Assembly (NCBI GenBank): GCA_034687125.1
Contig: JAQGBZ010000248.1
Location: 1 to 64,000, forward strand
Length of the DNA stretch: 64,000 bases
Direction: 5' to 3'
Source: Neelides folsomi
Lineage: Eukaryota > Arthropoda > Collembola > Neelipleona > Neelidae
The position numbers and the translations under genes were made by a program. The stretch's first letter is position 1, and each line of letters starts with the position of its first letter. The notes below the pieces were generated by a model. It made no database searches, was not told the DNA's origin, and saw nothing but the letters and a program-made list of their open reading frames with translations. This document shows positions 11,949 to 23,600 of the stretch, piece after piece.

Positions 11949-14583
11949 ATGAGAGGAATTTTACCTCTTATTCTCTTCGGGTGTCTCGCCATCGTTTTGT
12001 CAACAAGTACAACCGAAGTTTCGGTAATATCAGAAGATGTTCCAGAAGTGACCGAGAAAGAAGAGAAAGAAGTTGAGAACGTGACAGAAATTCCAAGTGG
12101 AGGATCAGACCAATCAGCTCTACCTTCCCCTCTCCATGAAGAAGGCGAAGAGAGCAAACAAACGGAGAAAGTTACAGAGTTCTTTGAAGGAGGACCAAGA
12201 ACCGAAAGATCCGACAATGACACCAGCAACTTGATTTCGGAAGGAACTGGACTAATTGGACATTCATTCCTTCACGGAAATGGACATGCTCATGGATATA
12301 GTAAGTTTAAGACTCAAAAAAGCTTTTGTATAAACTTCTTTAATTTTCCATGGTATTTAGCTAGAGATTCAACTCCCTGTTCCTTTCTAAATATGTGGAA
12401 GTTAAAGGTTTTTAAAGCTTGCATATTTTCTGAGTAGCTCCTGCTCCAGTTTACGGGCATCAACACAATAATTATCATCATGCTCCGGATCATAAACCAC
12501 TTAAGGCTTCTGTTGTTCATCGGGATCCTTATGCTCATTACAACCCGTATGATGCAGTTAGGACTCAGGACTATGATAATAAACATCATCCACATACTTC
12601 AAAGGTATAGCAAAAGAAGCGAAAGATGGATTTTGTCAATTTGATATTTTTATTCTATTTGGATTATCAAACTAATTAAAACATGATTGAGAGTTTGAGA
12701 GGATTAAACAATTTTGCAAAATAGGTTAAATGTAAGTGTTTTTTAAAGATTTCATAGACATAATTACACTATATAATTATATTATATAACTAAGTTTTAA
12801 TTAGTAAATTGTATGTAAATATATTCTAAATATTGGGAGGAATAACCCTACATTACATAGTACCTACTTTGTTTGTTTACAACAGGCGGCAGGCATTGGG
12901 TAATTGATTTATGATATGAAAACGAGAGTTGCGTTTTTTCATTACGCCCTATTGACTTCTAAACTACGATATAATGTTTAATAACTTGTGTTAAAGTTTG
13001 AACAGGAATTACAGGATGGTTTTATGGCTTCCTTAACTAATCTTTTGAAATGTGTGTTTTATTCAAGTACGGGCACGGACAAGGAATTGGGCACGGACAT
13101 GGACACAGTCATGCTCATGGCCATGTAAGTTAAACATAATTCTTCACCCACATGGTTTTGACGCCAAAAATACTAATTATAGTTAATGTTAATAAATTGT
13201 TAATTGCTATAAAATTTAAATACTGATGAGATTACAAGCCCTTGTGGTATTGATTAGAATTCATCTGAAAAAATTGATTCGTATTGGAAAATGTATCATA
13301 TTTCTACTGTGTGTAGTATTACATTTAATTTAATGATTTCATTTCGTAATTTTTATAATGTAAAAGGAACATGGACACGGACACGGGCATGGCCACGGGC
13401 ATTATCAACCTTACCATTACGATATGCACAAAGTGCCTGAGTGCGCTCATAAGAATCGTTACTATTACAATCTCACTTTCTGCTTAGAAGATCACTACTA
13501 TCCCAGGTACATTTAATTATTATTAAAATTACAGTATTAATAGCATGCTTAATTTGATACACGTTTTCATCATTTTAAGCTTTAATTATATATGTACTAT
13601 ATTCAAAATGTCAAAAATCTATTATAGTAATAATGTCATAAAATGATTTTTTTGCTAGTGAGACGATTGCTTGGGCCATCAGACAATCCGGGCATTATGC
13701 TCATAAACTTCTTAGCGACGTAACTTATCAATCCGCCGATAATTTGGTCGATGGACTTACAAGAGCCCAAGAAGAAGGATACAATTATCAACACTACTTT
13801 GGACAAACCCACGAGAAGCATCTTCATTTGGATAAATACAAACCTCCATACGCGTAGGGAAAATGTTTTAATTTTTATAAATTTCACTAAAATCACAATA
13901 CACATTTATTGTAATACAGAATGTATAGCATTCGATATATGAGAGTGAGAATAATTTGTTACAAAAATGTATTTTTTATTGTTATTTATATAGAGGATAT
14001 TCGTACTCCAGCGATTATTACAAAAGAGGTGGATATATTTGTCCGTCTGATATCTACTACGCCAGGCCACGACGAGCAATGAATACTTTTGGAAAATGGA
14101 AAGTAATTGTCAATTTAGATTATGCTCCCAAAGGTCACCATGAACATGGGCATGGACACGGGCATGATCATGGGCATGGCGCATATGGCCATGGGCTTGG
14201 GCATGGTCATGGTCATGGACATGGACACCATGACTATCATCCAGCGTATACCCAAACGCTTCGCCTAGAACAGTGCATGTAAGATCTTTAAATTAATTTT
14301 AATGATTTTAACTTAAACCTCTACTAAAATATGCTTGTTTAGATATGCCAACGCTCCATGCAGCTACATTGATTCTCACGTCTATTCCCGTTGTCTCCAA
14401 AAGCACAACTTCGTGAGACTTGTTGCTTGGACCTACGATGAAGGCCTTCATGTTGATACTTTCAAAATGCCAATTGCTTGTTCTTGTCACATTCAAGAAG
14501 TGAAACATGTGCTAACATCTCTCCATCATCATATTACGCCTGCTCATCATCATTCTCCTCATTATGCTCACGGGAAGAAATGA
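11949..14583 (+). CDS. Spatzle-like cytokine with His-Gly-rich insertions
   Basis: Seven exons (11949-12300, 12438-12604, 13068-13124, 13367-13506, 13659-13853, 13994-14278, 14343-14583) join in frame to 478 residues. The start MRGILPLILFGCLAIVLS is a signal peptide. An acidic Ser/Thr/Glu-rich pro-region follows (about 20-110), then a His-rich stretch and a first HGHG block (about 174-205). Next come an ECAHK/TFCLEDHYYP segment and a cystine-knot domain (about 318-455): ICPSDIYYARPRRA, GKWKVIVNLD, YTQTLRLEQC, CSYIDS, RCLQKHNF, GLHVDTFKMPIACSCHI. These motifs match the Spatzle family, closest by eye to the Spz3/Spz4 type. The family consists of secreted, proteolytically activated Toll-receptor ligands in immunity and neural development. 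Unusually, a His-Gly-rich run (about 348-388) interrupts the knot between VNLD and YTQTLRLEQC. Subtype and metal binding are inference; family membership is strong. Confidence 0.88.
13068..13430 (+). repeat. His-Gly coding repeat, block 1 (split by an intron)
   Basis: Exon 3 and the first part of exon 4 both encode alternating His and Gly from GGACAT/GGACAC/GGGCAC hexamers. The 242-bp intron between them (13125-13366) is ordinary AT-rich sequence. The pattern suggests expansion by hexamer slippage. Confidence 0.7.
14136..14243 (+). repeat. His-Gly coding repeat, block 2 (inside cystine knot)
   Basis: About 100 nt of imperfect CATGGACACGGG-type hexamers encode a run of about 17 His interleaved with Gly, plus an AYGHGLGHG interruption. 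Codons alternate CAT and CAC, so the repeat is not perfect at DNA level, which argues that the protein pattern is maintained and not newly slipped. Confidence 0.75.
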
Positions 14584-15182
14584 TTTAAAGAAAAACTAAC
14601 CAAGTTCAACATCATTCATACATATAAGAATTAAGATAAAGGGTCCCTGATTTTATGTAACGTTCTAATGACTCAAATCTGTTTTGTCAAATGAAATAGA
14701 AATCATGGGAAAATTGCATCCAAAACTTTGGTATTACATACGACACTATAATGTTGCAAGTATTAATTGTGAGAAAAACTAACATCCAAGTCAAATGATC
14801 AGTTGATCAAGTTTAGTTTAACTTGCTAATTGTAAGTAATAATAAGTTTAGCTTTAAAATGCAAAATAGTTAAATGTCATGTGCTAACTGATAATGTATG
14901 GTATGTATGTATTTTACGTGTTAAATACACATGTAATTTACCAATACTTGTAATTAAATAAAATGAATTATGTATACAATAATTAAACTTTATTATGCAT
15001 ATATTCATTTTAAAATTTTAAAAATATTTAAAACAGTAAACCGTAGTGAGTTTACGAGGTTGAAAAATGATGTTGTTAATAAACTAACATATAATCTGAT
15101 AAGGCAGACATATAAAGGTGCTTATATTTTAGTAATTATTTTATATTAAGGTCCATTTTAATCATAATTTAATGCAGAGACC
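14584..15182. other. Convergent spacer Spatzle-like / GET4
   Basis: AT-rich, no supported ORF. AATAAA within TTAAATAAAATG near 14956 is a candidate polyadenylation signal for the Spatzle-like gene. Confidence 0.5.
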
Positions 15183-16550
15183 TTAATCCAGGCCAGCATT
15201 GTCTTGGTGTTCTTGTGGTGGTTCCGAAGGTGGAGGTGGAGGCTGAAGGAACGCATTGAGAAACATTGGCATGAATCCACCCATTCCTCCACGCTCGTTA
15301 TTGTCTGGAAGATTAAAAATATTTTTCCCAACTTGCCGAAGCTTCTTCCTAAGTGGAGGATGACGTGAAAAGCTGGGACTGTATAGTTCAAGTATAGATG
15401 AAAATGCCTTCGCATCTCTCCTATTGATAAATAATGCGGTTATAATATGAAGATTCAAAAGGAATAATTGAGAATTTAATTTACGTTTTTGCTGCTTCGA
15501 GAATAAAACGTAATCCATTGAGCAAAGGGGTCAACTCTTTGTCTTTTACAAGAGATTTAAAGCTTTGTTCGGCCAAGTCAATTTTATTCCCTGCCAAAAA
15601 GCTTAAAATCAGATGGGCCACGAGCAGGTCAAACTCCTCCGGAGGAATAAAATTCTCTGATGAAATCTTGATAGCTAATGCTGCAGCATCATTACCATCG
15701 TTGATTCTTATTAAATTTTTCCATGCTTCTGAATATGATCCCTCTAAAAATCAAATAAAGTCTTAATTATTTTGAAAATTGTCATTTGAGAATTCCACTT
15801 CTATTGGATTAGGAAATTCCATTGAAAAATCCTAAATAGATATTCCTACTAAAATAATACATAAGAAATAATACAATGTCCAGAGATAATAATGATTATT
15901 TTACCATTTAAATGGATTTTTGCTATGGCCTTGTGAATATCGCTCCTCAAGTGAGAAGTTGATTTCGATGACCATTCTATTATTTGTCCAGTGTAGTTCA
16001 ATCTTTCTGGAGAATCGGGAAGACTTACTAGAATCCTATTCAGAAATTCCATCTTTATATTAATCAATTATATGTAAAATGAGTAGGAATAAACAACACA
16101 ACAGTTAGAATTTTGAAAATTAACCTTATTGAATCATCGATCCTTTCTTTTGTTACTTGTAAATTTGCGACATCACTATTATATAGCTTCGCTAGCATTA
16201 TTGCAACATCTGAACCACTTTCAATCTATAATTGTTAAAAATTATAAAATTTGCATCAAAATATAAACATTCAAATACGACCTTGTCTTAAAAAGTATGC
16301 ACATACCTGATTATTTTCCAATAGCAAAATTGATGATGAATAAAGGAGTTTTTCCAGGTCTGTGAATTTCTGACTGCTAAAATATCTAAAAAATAAAAAA
16401 AACTTAACCATTAGTCATTGTTTTTATTCTATAAGATGAATAATTTCATTATTACCGAAAATTTATAGTTTTGAGAAGTTGATGAGCTTCGTAAAACTTT
16501 TTCGACTCGAACGCTTCGTTCAACTTTAGCACAAGACGGTTGGTGGCCAT
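15183..16550 (-). CDS. GET4: GET4 / TRC35: Golgi-to-ER traffic protein 4
   Basis: Minus-strand gene starting MATNRLVLKLNEAFESKKFY at 16550, with about five small exons. Family motifs seen: FYEAHQLLKTINFRYFS, KFTDLEKLLYSSSILLLEN, a segment with LVSLPDSPERLNYTGQIIEWSS, then IHKAIAKIHLNEGSYSEAW, DLLVAHLILSFLAGNKIDLAE, and SILELYSPSFSRHPPLRKKL. The fold is an all-helical TPR-like solenoid. GET4 is the cytosolic scaffold linking SGT2/UBL4A to GET3 in tail-anchored membrane-protein delivery, and in animals it also works with BAG6. The C-terminal tail is Gly/Pro-rich and ends near the stop at 15183, similar to the flexible tail of animal orthologues. It is divergent with the zinc-finger gene, 521 bp apart. 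Confidence 0.88.
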
Positions 16551-17071
16551 ATCGATGTTATTTGAGGGAATTTAATATAAATATTAAATAAATACACTTG
16601 AGGTACCTTTATTTAAACCCAGTTTAAATAAAAATGAAAAGTAATTTATAATTTTAAAGAAAATCGTAATTCATATAACTTTCAATCAATTTTGAATTGT
16701 CAATTGAGTGTTCGCAGATTTGAGACTATTACACGTGTGATGGTTTGACTTTGCTCGGCTAGATTGTGTTACACTAAATAAGAAAACATTTTTCTCCATA
16801 TTTAAATAAAATAAATAAATAAAATAAATAAATAAAATATAAAAAAAATTAATTAAACAATAACGATAATTATACACAATAATTCAAATGTCTTGCCGTA
16901 TGCTTATATTAAAGAATTTTAAAATATTATTGAACAGATCTGCAAAAAACAAGTATAGTGAATTTTATAATAAATTTTTAATACTGTAAAGAAAATTATA
17001 TTATTACAACAAATGTAAATATTAACAATTTTTTTTAAATTTTAGCATGCTGCCTTAATCATAGTTGACTA
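16551..17071. other. Divergent intergenic region GET4 / zinc-finger gene
   Basis: AT-rich 521 bp with an imperfect AAATA tandem repeat at 16803-16837. It should contain both promoters. No TATA box at an obvious distance was found. Confidence 0.5.
16803..16837. repeat. AAATA microsatellite
   Basis: Seven or so imperfect AAATA/AAAT units in tandem, within the GET4/zinc-finger intergenic DNA. Confidence 0.8.
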
Positions 17072-19757
17072 ATGATCATGGAAGACAAAATTGATTCCGA
17101 AATCACTTGCTTGATTGAAATAGAAAATAATTTAAGTGAAGCAGATGCACAAGCAATTGAAAAGGGAATTTCATTTGTGACTTTGGAAGATCAAAATCGA
17201 GATTTTATTGGAGACAAAAATGTGAAGTTTATTTTAAAACCTGATGATTCTGGACAAACAGAAGTTAGAGAAGTCGGGCCTGGAGAGTCAAGTCATTTTG
17301 AAGTTCTTATAATCGGTGGTAAAAATGGAACTTCTCCGCGATTCTTGTATAATGAAAATCTTTGTCGGATTTGTCTCCTCAACAAAGCGGATCTCATCCA
17401 ATTGTTCAGAGATGCGGTGTTCGGATCAACAGGAATGATTGAAAACCAAAGGGGACCGAGTGCGTCAAATAAATTCAACATAATTGCAGCTATCAATACC
17501 TTCCTCGATGTTAAAGTAAGATACCTATTATTTAAATATTGTATTCGGATATAATAAATTATAAACGAGGTTGATACTTTAATACTGTGGGTTTTTTATT
17601 TTTGGGAGTACTATTGTAATCATTTGTTTGGAATTTACAGATAGAATACAACGATGGCCTTCCTAACAAAATTTGTATAGAGTGTCTCGATAGCATATTG
17701 AATTTTTCTTTATTTAGGAAAAGAATTGGAATTGGACAAGGGAAGCTAATTAATTTTCTTAAGCAGGTAAATAACAGTATTAACTCCTCTAATAAATAAC
17801 CAATGTTATAAATTATATCAATTAAAAAAACGATGTGGAATAAATTAAAAATATTAGACGGAAAAATCATCATTGGCTATGATTCCTTCATTGGGAGAAA
17901 TAAATATGAATAACACGCAAATCTTGAAACACACCGAATTGATAATAAAGGCACAGGAAATGATGGAACATTCTCAATATTCTCATCTTGTGAAGAGAAA
18001 TTTATCAAATGCGGTAAATCAATTTTTTATTTAATTTGAATACTTAATTTAGCAGAAATGTTCTCACTCATTTGTTTGAGATATACATTTATGTATAATT
18101 TCATAATTTTTCTTAATGTTTTAATAGACTTGGGAGAAAATTTTGATCGAAATTGGAGCAATGGTTGGATTCAAGTCTGGAAAACTTAAAATGATGGAAA
18201 AATATTGCGTCGACTCTCCATATGTCAAGGGATTTCTTTGTTACACATGCAATATTATCATTCATGGTATTTATCTAATAATTTTATTTCCTAATCGTAT
18301 AAATACATAATGCTTATATAGCTATAGTTGTAAATATCATAGCTAAAATTCTAAATTTGTGTATCTCTTTATTAGGTGACAAAAATAATTTTATGCAGCA
18401 TTATATTGATGTTCATGGAATCTCTTCAGAAGACATTCAATTCCCTTGCGATATTTGCGGAGAAAGCTTTTTTAATCATGATCCCTCTGGCCTCAAACAA
18501 GATTATGCCGCCCATTGGACAAGACATTTCTTTTTCTTCAAGTATGTAAACATATTAAATATATTATTCAAGATTTTAATTAATAAGCATTCATTACTGA
18601 TTGATGATGGAAAATGAATAAGAAATTACTGTACGTTTACAGATGTTTAGAATGTGAAAAAAAATTTCCAAGCCTAAAGGGCTTATGGGTTCATAGTAAA
18701 TCTGCTCATACACAAGGGAACAGGATTTTTAATTGTGACATTTGCGGAAAATCTTTTGGAAAGAAAACTCATCTTACCTCACACGTAAAGACACATCTCA
18801 ATGCTGAAGAGAGAAAAAAGGAACTGAATTATTGTCATATTTGTGGGAAAGGGTAAGATTCTAAGATTCCATATACGTATTACAAATCTATCAAATCAAA
18901 TATTTAATATCTATTTGATTATAGCACTTTAATTAAATAATTTAATTCTTTTAATATAGACTGTGCGGCAGTTTATCTAGTCATATGATTCTCCATTCTG
19001 ACAAATATCTGAAATGTGACATCTGTTTCAAGACTTTCAAAAGAAAAGAAGTTCTCATCACTCACAGGGACACAGTGCATTACAACATCAAGAAATTCAA
19101 ATGCGAAATATGTGGCGAAATGCTAAGGAGTCATTCAGCAAAAGCTGTCCATGTATCGAGACACAAAGGAGAAAAACCCCACTCCTGTTCTGTTTGTTCT
19201 AAAAAGTAAAAGTTTACTTATTAATCGAATTCGAAATGAATGTATTAATTTCATTTTTCGTTAATAGGTATTATTCTGCTACAGCTTTAAAAAGTCATAT
19301 GGTTAAACATTCCGATATGCCAGAATTTTCTTGTGAGATCTGTGCGAAGAAATTTAAACGAAAAGTGTATTTAAACGTAAGAGAAGATTATGTCAATTGT
19401 AATGTAATCATTTTACATTAAATTCAAAACAAATTGTTAACTAATGTACATTGTATTATGTAGGAACATTTCAAAGTTCATTCCGGTGAAAAACCACACC
19501 AGGTAAAACTCGAACCGAACTAATATTTTTAGAGATAATACAAATAAACATCACAACATTACTTAAAATTTTATTCGAATGTTTGAATCCAATTTCAGTG
19601 CGGGAAGTGCGGAAAATGGTTTCGAATGAAATCAAATTTATTTAAACACTTCAAAGTTCATAAAAGAAAGGAAGGAATAAGTGAAGCGGCTGAAGCTGCT
19701 GCAGCTGTTGACACTGATATTCAATTAGCTATTGGAGATGAAATTCAATTGCAGTAA
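17072..19757 (+). CDS. ZAD-domain C2H2 zinc-finger protein
   Basis: Multi-exon gene starting MIMEDKIDSEITCLIEIENN. An acidic N-terminus is followed by a ZAD domain: LCRICLLNKADLIQLF (first Cys pair), a linker, then NKICIECLDSILNF (second pair). A linker of about 100 residues leads to some ten C2H2 fingers, among them CDICGKSFGKKTHLTSHVKTH, CDICFKTFKRKEVLITHRDTVH and CEICAKKFKRKVYLNEHFKVH, with TGEKP-like linkers (KGEKPHSC, SGEKPHQC). The tail is Ala/Glu-rich and ends at TAA 19755-19757. ZAD-ZNFs are DNA-binding, ZAD-dimerising nuclear regulators greatly expanded in insects. No one-to-one orthologue can be named. The finger at about residues 330-350 (FNHDPSGLKQDYAAHWTRH) has irregular spacing and may not bind DNA. 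Confidence 0.88.
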
Positions 19758-20668
19758 TTTTACAATAATTAATTTTGTATGTTATATGTAGGTTTTACTG
19801 GTTAATCACTCATTACTTGTGCAATATTATACAGTGGACCAAAGTTATGGATGTTAAATATGGGTAGTGTATTGGCGGAATTCTATTAGTAATTTTATTC
19901 TATATCTCCATGTGTCTATGTAGACTTTTATATATACTTTAGTGATATTCAACTATGACTTTGAATTGTAATATCTCGAAATCACACCATAGTTAAGAAA
20001 AGTCCTTTTGACACAATGATCTACATGATGTTAGCTATCTTTGTTATTCTGTTTATGTATGATGCATACTTGTTATTTACTTGTCTATGAAGGCCTAAAC
20101 TTGAGAGTCTATATTTATGTGTATCGTTAAGTTAGAACTTTGTATGTTGTAGCTTAGGGAATTTGATATAAATTGTAACCGAGTTTTCTTTTGTGCGAAT
20201 TCAAGATCTGAATTCAGTCTCTCTCCAGAACTCAAACGATTAAGTCCTGTTTTAATAAGCGTTCCATTTTTACTTTGACGTGACCTTTTACCTTCTTCAT
20301 TTTCACTTGACATTTTACCGAGATATTGTGCCGAAACAGGTAGAATACTATCATATATTTTTATATTAGATTATGATTTTTAATAAAATTATAGATTTAC
20401 AATGTAAATAGTTAGGTTTACGGCATAACATTTTATTGTTAGATTTTGGATGTACATAATTGAGTTCGATAATGCGTTTGCATTTATAAGAATTATGTAT
20501 ATTATAAAGCAACATTAGACATTCAATGAATCTCTTTAATTATGAAACGAATTTAATTTATTGACATTCAAAGAAATAAATACATTTTACTATTAAAATC
20601 AACATAAGTTCAATTTTATTTTATATTATTTACACGATTTAAGTAAATACAATATTGATAACATACAA
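19758..20668. other. Convergent spacer zinc-finger gene / MED23
   Basis: AT-rich 911 bp with both 3' UTRs. A 72-codon reverse-strand ORF at 20095-20313 has an acidic/basic start but no recognisable family and was not accepted as a gene. Confidence 0.5.
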
Positions 20669-23600
20669 TCATACAAATTGTGCAACAGTCTGGCCTGCTA
20701 TGTCTTCAATATTCAAATGTGTAATGAATCGAAGTCTTAGCTGAAGCGACGGTCTGTAGCTTTTGATCTTTGATTCAACTTCTGTTTTAACAATGTCTCC
20801 AGTAAACATGTACTTGATGTGGTACCTTAAAAAATAAATGAAATAAGCTCGATCAAATCATAACCAATAGTTATACATAATATTTAACCATTAGATGTTT
20901 TGTTGGATATAATATGGTAAAGGCATTATTAATCCGAAAATATTATAATAATCCCAACTTACAATAAGTCACAAAATACGTCAAGATATATGAATTGCGT
21001 ATCTGGAGGAGTCGCTTTATCAACTTGTTCGAGAAGCTCATAAAGCGCTACGGTGAGCCGACAAACCATTTGGGGCTTTTCTCCATTAAACCTTTGCAAG
21101 AAAGGTCCCACGAGATGACAAATGAATAAAAGTTGAATTTCATTTCGCACAATATGAAGAAATCGATCAGTCACCAGTCTGCAATGAAAACAACCAATGT
21201 TATAAAAATAAATTGTTTGATTTGCTAATTTTGTAGCAAGCTGTGTAATTACAAGTATTAATATTTATTATTATTTAAAAAGGATTTACGATAAGATTTG
21301 ATGAATATGACCAGTTCCCAAATGATGCCAAACAGCATGAGCAATTCCGAGAAGATTTGCATATCCATTGTACAACATGTTTTGGTGAACTGTGTTAAAG
21401 TTGAAGAGAGCCAAAGGTGAGTGACGATGGTTCCAAGATGTAAGGCCTTCAACAGTTGTCATCAATCGGTCATGCAAAACTCCCCAGTAAGAGTCAGGAA
21501 GTGAAACCAAAATAAGGGCAGTTCCATTGAACCATGCTTCAATCTCTGGTGGTACATTGCTCTCAAAAGCTGACGTCGTCGGAGTAGTTGAACCTGTGTT
21601 TTGTCCACTTCCTTCGATTACTCCTTGGCCGTGCATCACAACATCAAGGAGAGCAGCACCAGCGACTGAAGGAACCACAGGAAGGGCCATGATTTCAACG
21701 CAAGTAGCGTGAAGAATGTGAGCGGCAGGATTGGGAAATTCGTTATACCGCCAATCAACTCCGGTAAAAAATCTTCTCTTTCCCTCAATAACTTTAAAAA
21801 ATAAAAATAGTTTAAAGATATTAATTTTAAATTGTATGGAGTAGTACGCATATTAAAAATATCAATAACAATATCTACCTTCAACAAATCGGGCAATGAG
21901 AGAGGAATAATATTCTGTATCTGGAGTCCAATTGATGTCATCTCCTCCAGTCGTTAAATAATTATTATAATGATCAGAAAGTGCCCAATTTTGAGGCTTC
22001 ACATCTCTTAATGATCCCAAGATATAATGGATGAGTTTCTTCTTAAGTATTGGTTTATCCCGTAATCTCATCTCATAATAATGGAGCGTATTGTATAAAT
22101 ATGTGATAGGACGATCTATAACATTTTTAAAAATAAAATTGTAAATAATATAAGCTATTAAGCTATACAATACATATTAAATCTGATACTCTTTAGATCG
22201 AAATCTTTATAAAAACTATTTTATAAGATTGTAGAGAATTTACCGTGGAATTTATACAGACAGCCCAAATGTTCGAGGATCATTTCCAAACTTTTACCAA
22301 CATTAATTTCTAAATACCTGTGAATCACTATATCAAATACCTGAAAAATAAAAAATATCAGAATTGAATATAGAATCAATCAAAATCATGTGTTTAAATA
22401 TGTAAAATATTTCCAATATAAGAACTCACTGGTAAAAATCTAAGACAAACGTTTCCAAAGTAAGACATTTGTATTTGCTGATGCTCCTCACAGAGAAATA
22501 CTTCGGGGTATTTGGTTGTGAAAGTTTTGTGTTTCTCGTGCCTAAATGCATCAAAATTTGTATGTAAGAAACTTTTAACCAGCAATTTTATTAAAATCAT
22601 TAGACATTTTATAAACTATATTTACCAATTAGCTTGCTTCCAATGCTCTGGCGTATTATCTTTAACAAATTCTTGAACGCGGTTTCGAAACTCTGTTGGT
22701 TTCACCATTAAAATATGAATAATAAAAAAGCAAACTTGAGCTTCGTTTCCTTCTTGAGTTCTCAATGCCTTTAGTTCAAATAAAATTAGCACTCAGAAAA
22801 TTATTAAATAGAGAAATTCCAATTTATAATCCCAAACCATGCAGAGAAGTAAACGATCAAATGGCACAATGTTGTATTTCCACATCAGTTCAGTAATGGC
22901 GTCGGCTAATTTATTAACGTGCTGTCCGGCTCCTTATAACAAAATATAAATAATTAAAATCATTTAAGCAATTATTTCGTTACCTGTATTACCTGCATTA
23001 GCAAATTCCGAAACCACATAGTCACAGAATTTTCTAATGTGCACTGACAAGGCCTTTGGTCCGATCTTTTCCAATATTTTAAAAGCAACTTGATTAATAT
23101 GATCAGTTTCAATAATCATTTTGTAGATAATGCAAAGAAAAAGGGGCGATGCATTTGGACGAAGGAAATGTTCAATAAGATCTGATTCATTTGAGCTCAT
23201 TGCATTCCAATTTCGATATTCTTCTTCAACCATAATCTAAAACAAAAATGAACCATTGTATATGTAATTGTTGTTCTAATATAATTGAGCTGAAAATAAA
23301 ATTATATCCAGAAAATATACCTTTAACTGTTGCTTATTTTCTTTTTGGGTTTGATTAGCTTGAAAATACTCAGCAAGTACGGGAGGAAAACATTGAAGAG
23401 TGTGCGTTGACCAGCTATGTGGAGTATGCTGCATTATTGAGGCCAATATATCTCGGAACCAATTTCCACTTGCATTTACACTATCAACACCTGAAAACCC
23501 AAACATTTAAAATTATATTTATAATTATAAGAATTAAATTAAATTAAATTCATTTAATTTAGATGTGTGAAGCTGAATAGTGTATACCCGTGACATGAAT

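Noticed and set aside
12314-12595. 93-codon reverse ORF opposite Spatzle-like exon 2
   Set aside because: Shadow of the true forward exon, whose frame and splice sites are well supported.
20095-20313. 72-codon reverse ORF starting MSSENEEGKRS
   Set aside because: ATG and a plausible soluble start, but no recognisable family, no promoter, and it lies in the likely 3' UTR zone between two converging genes.
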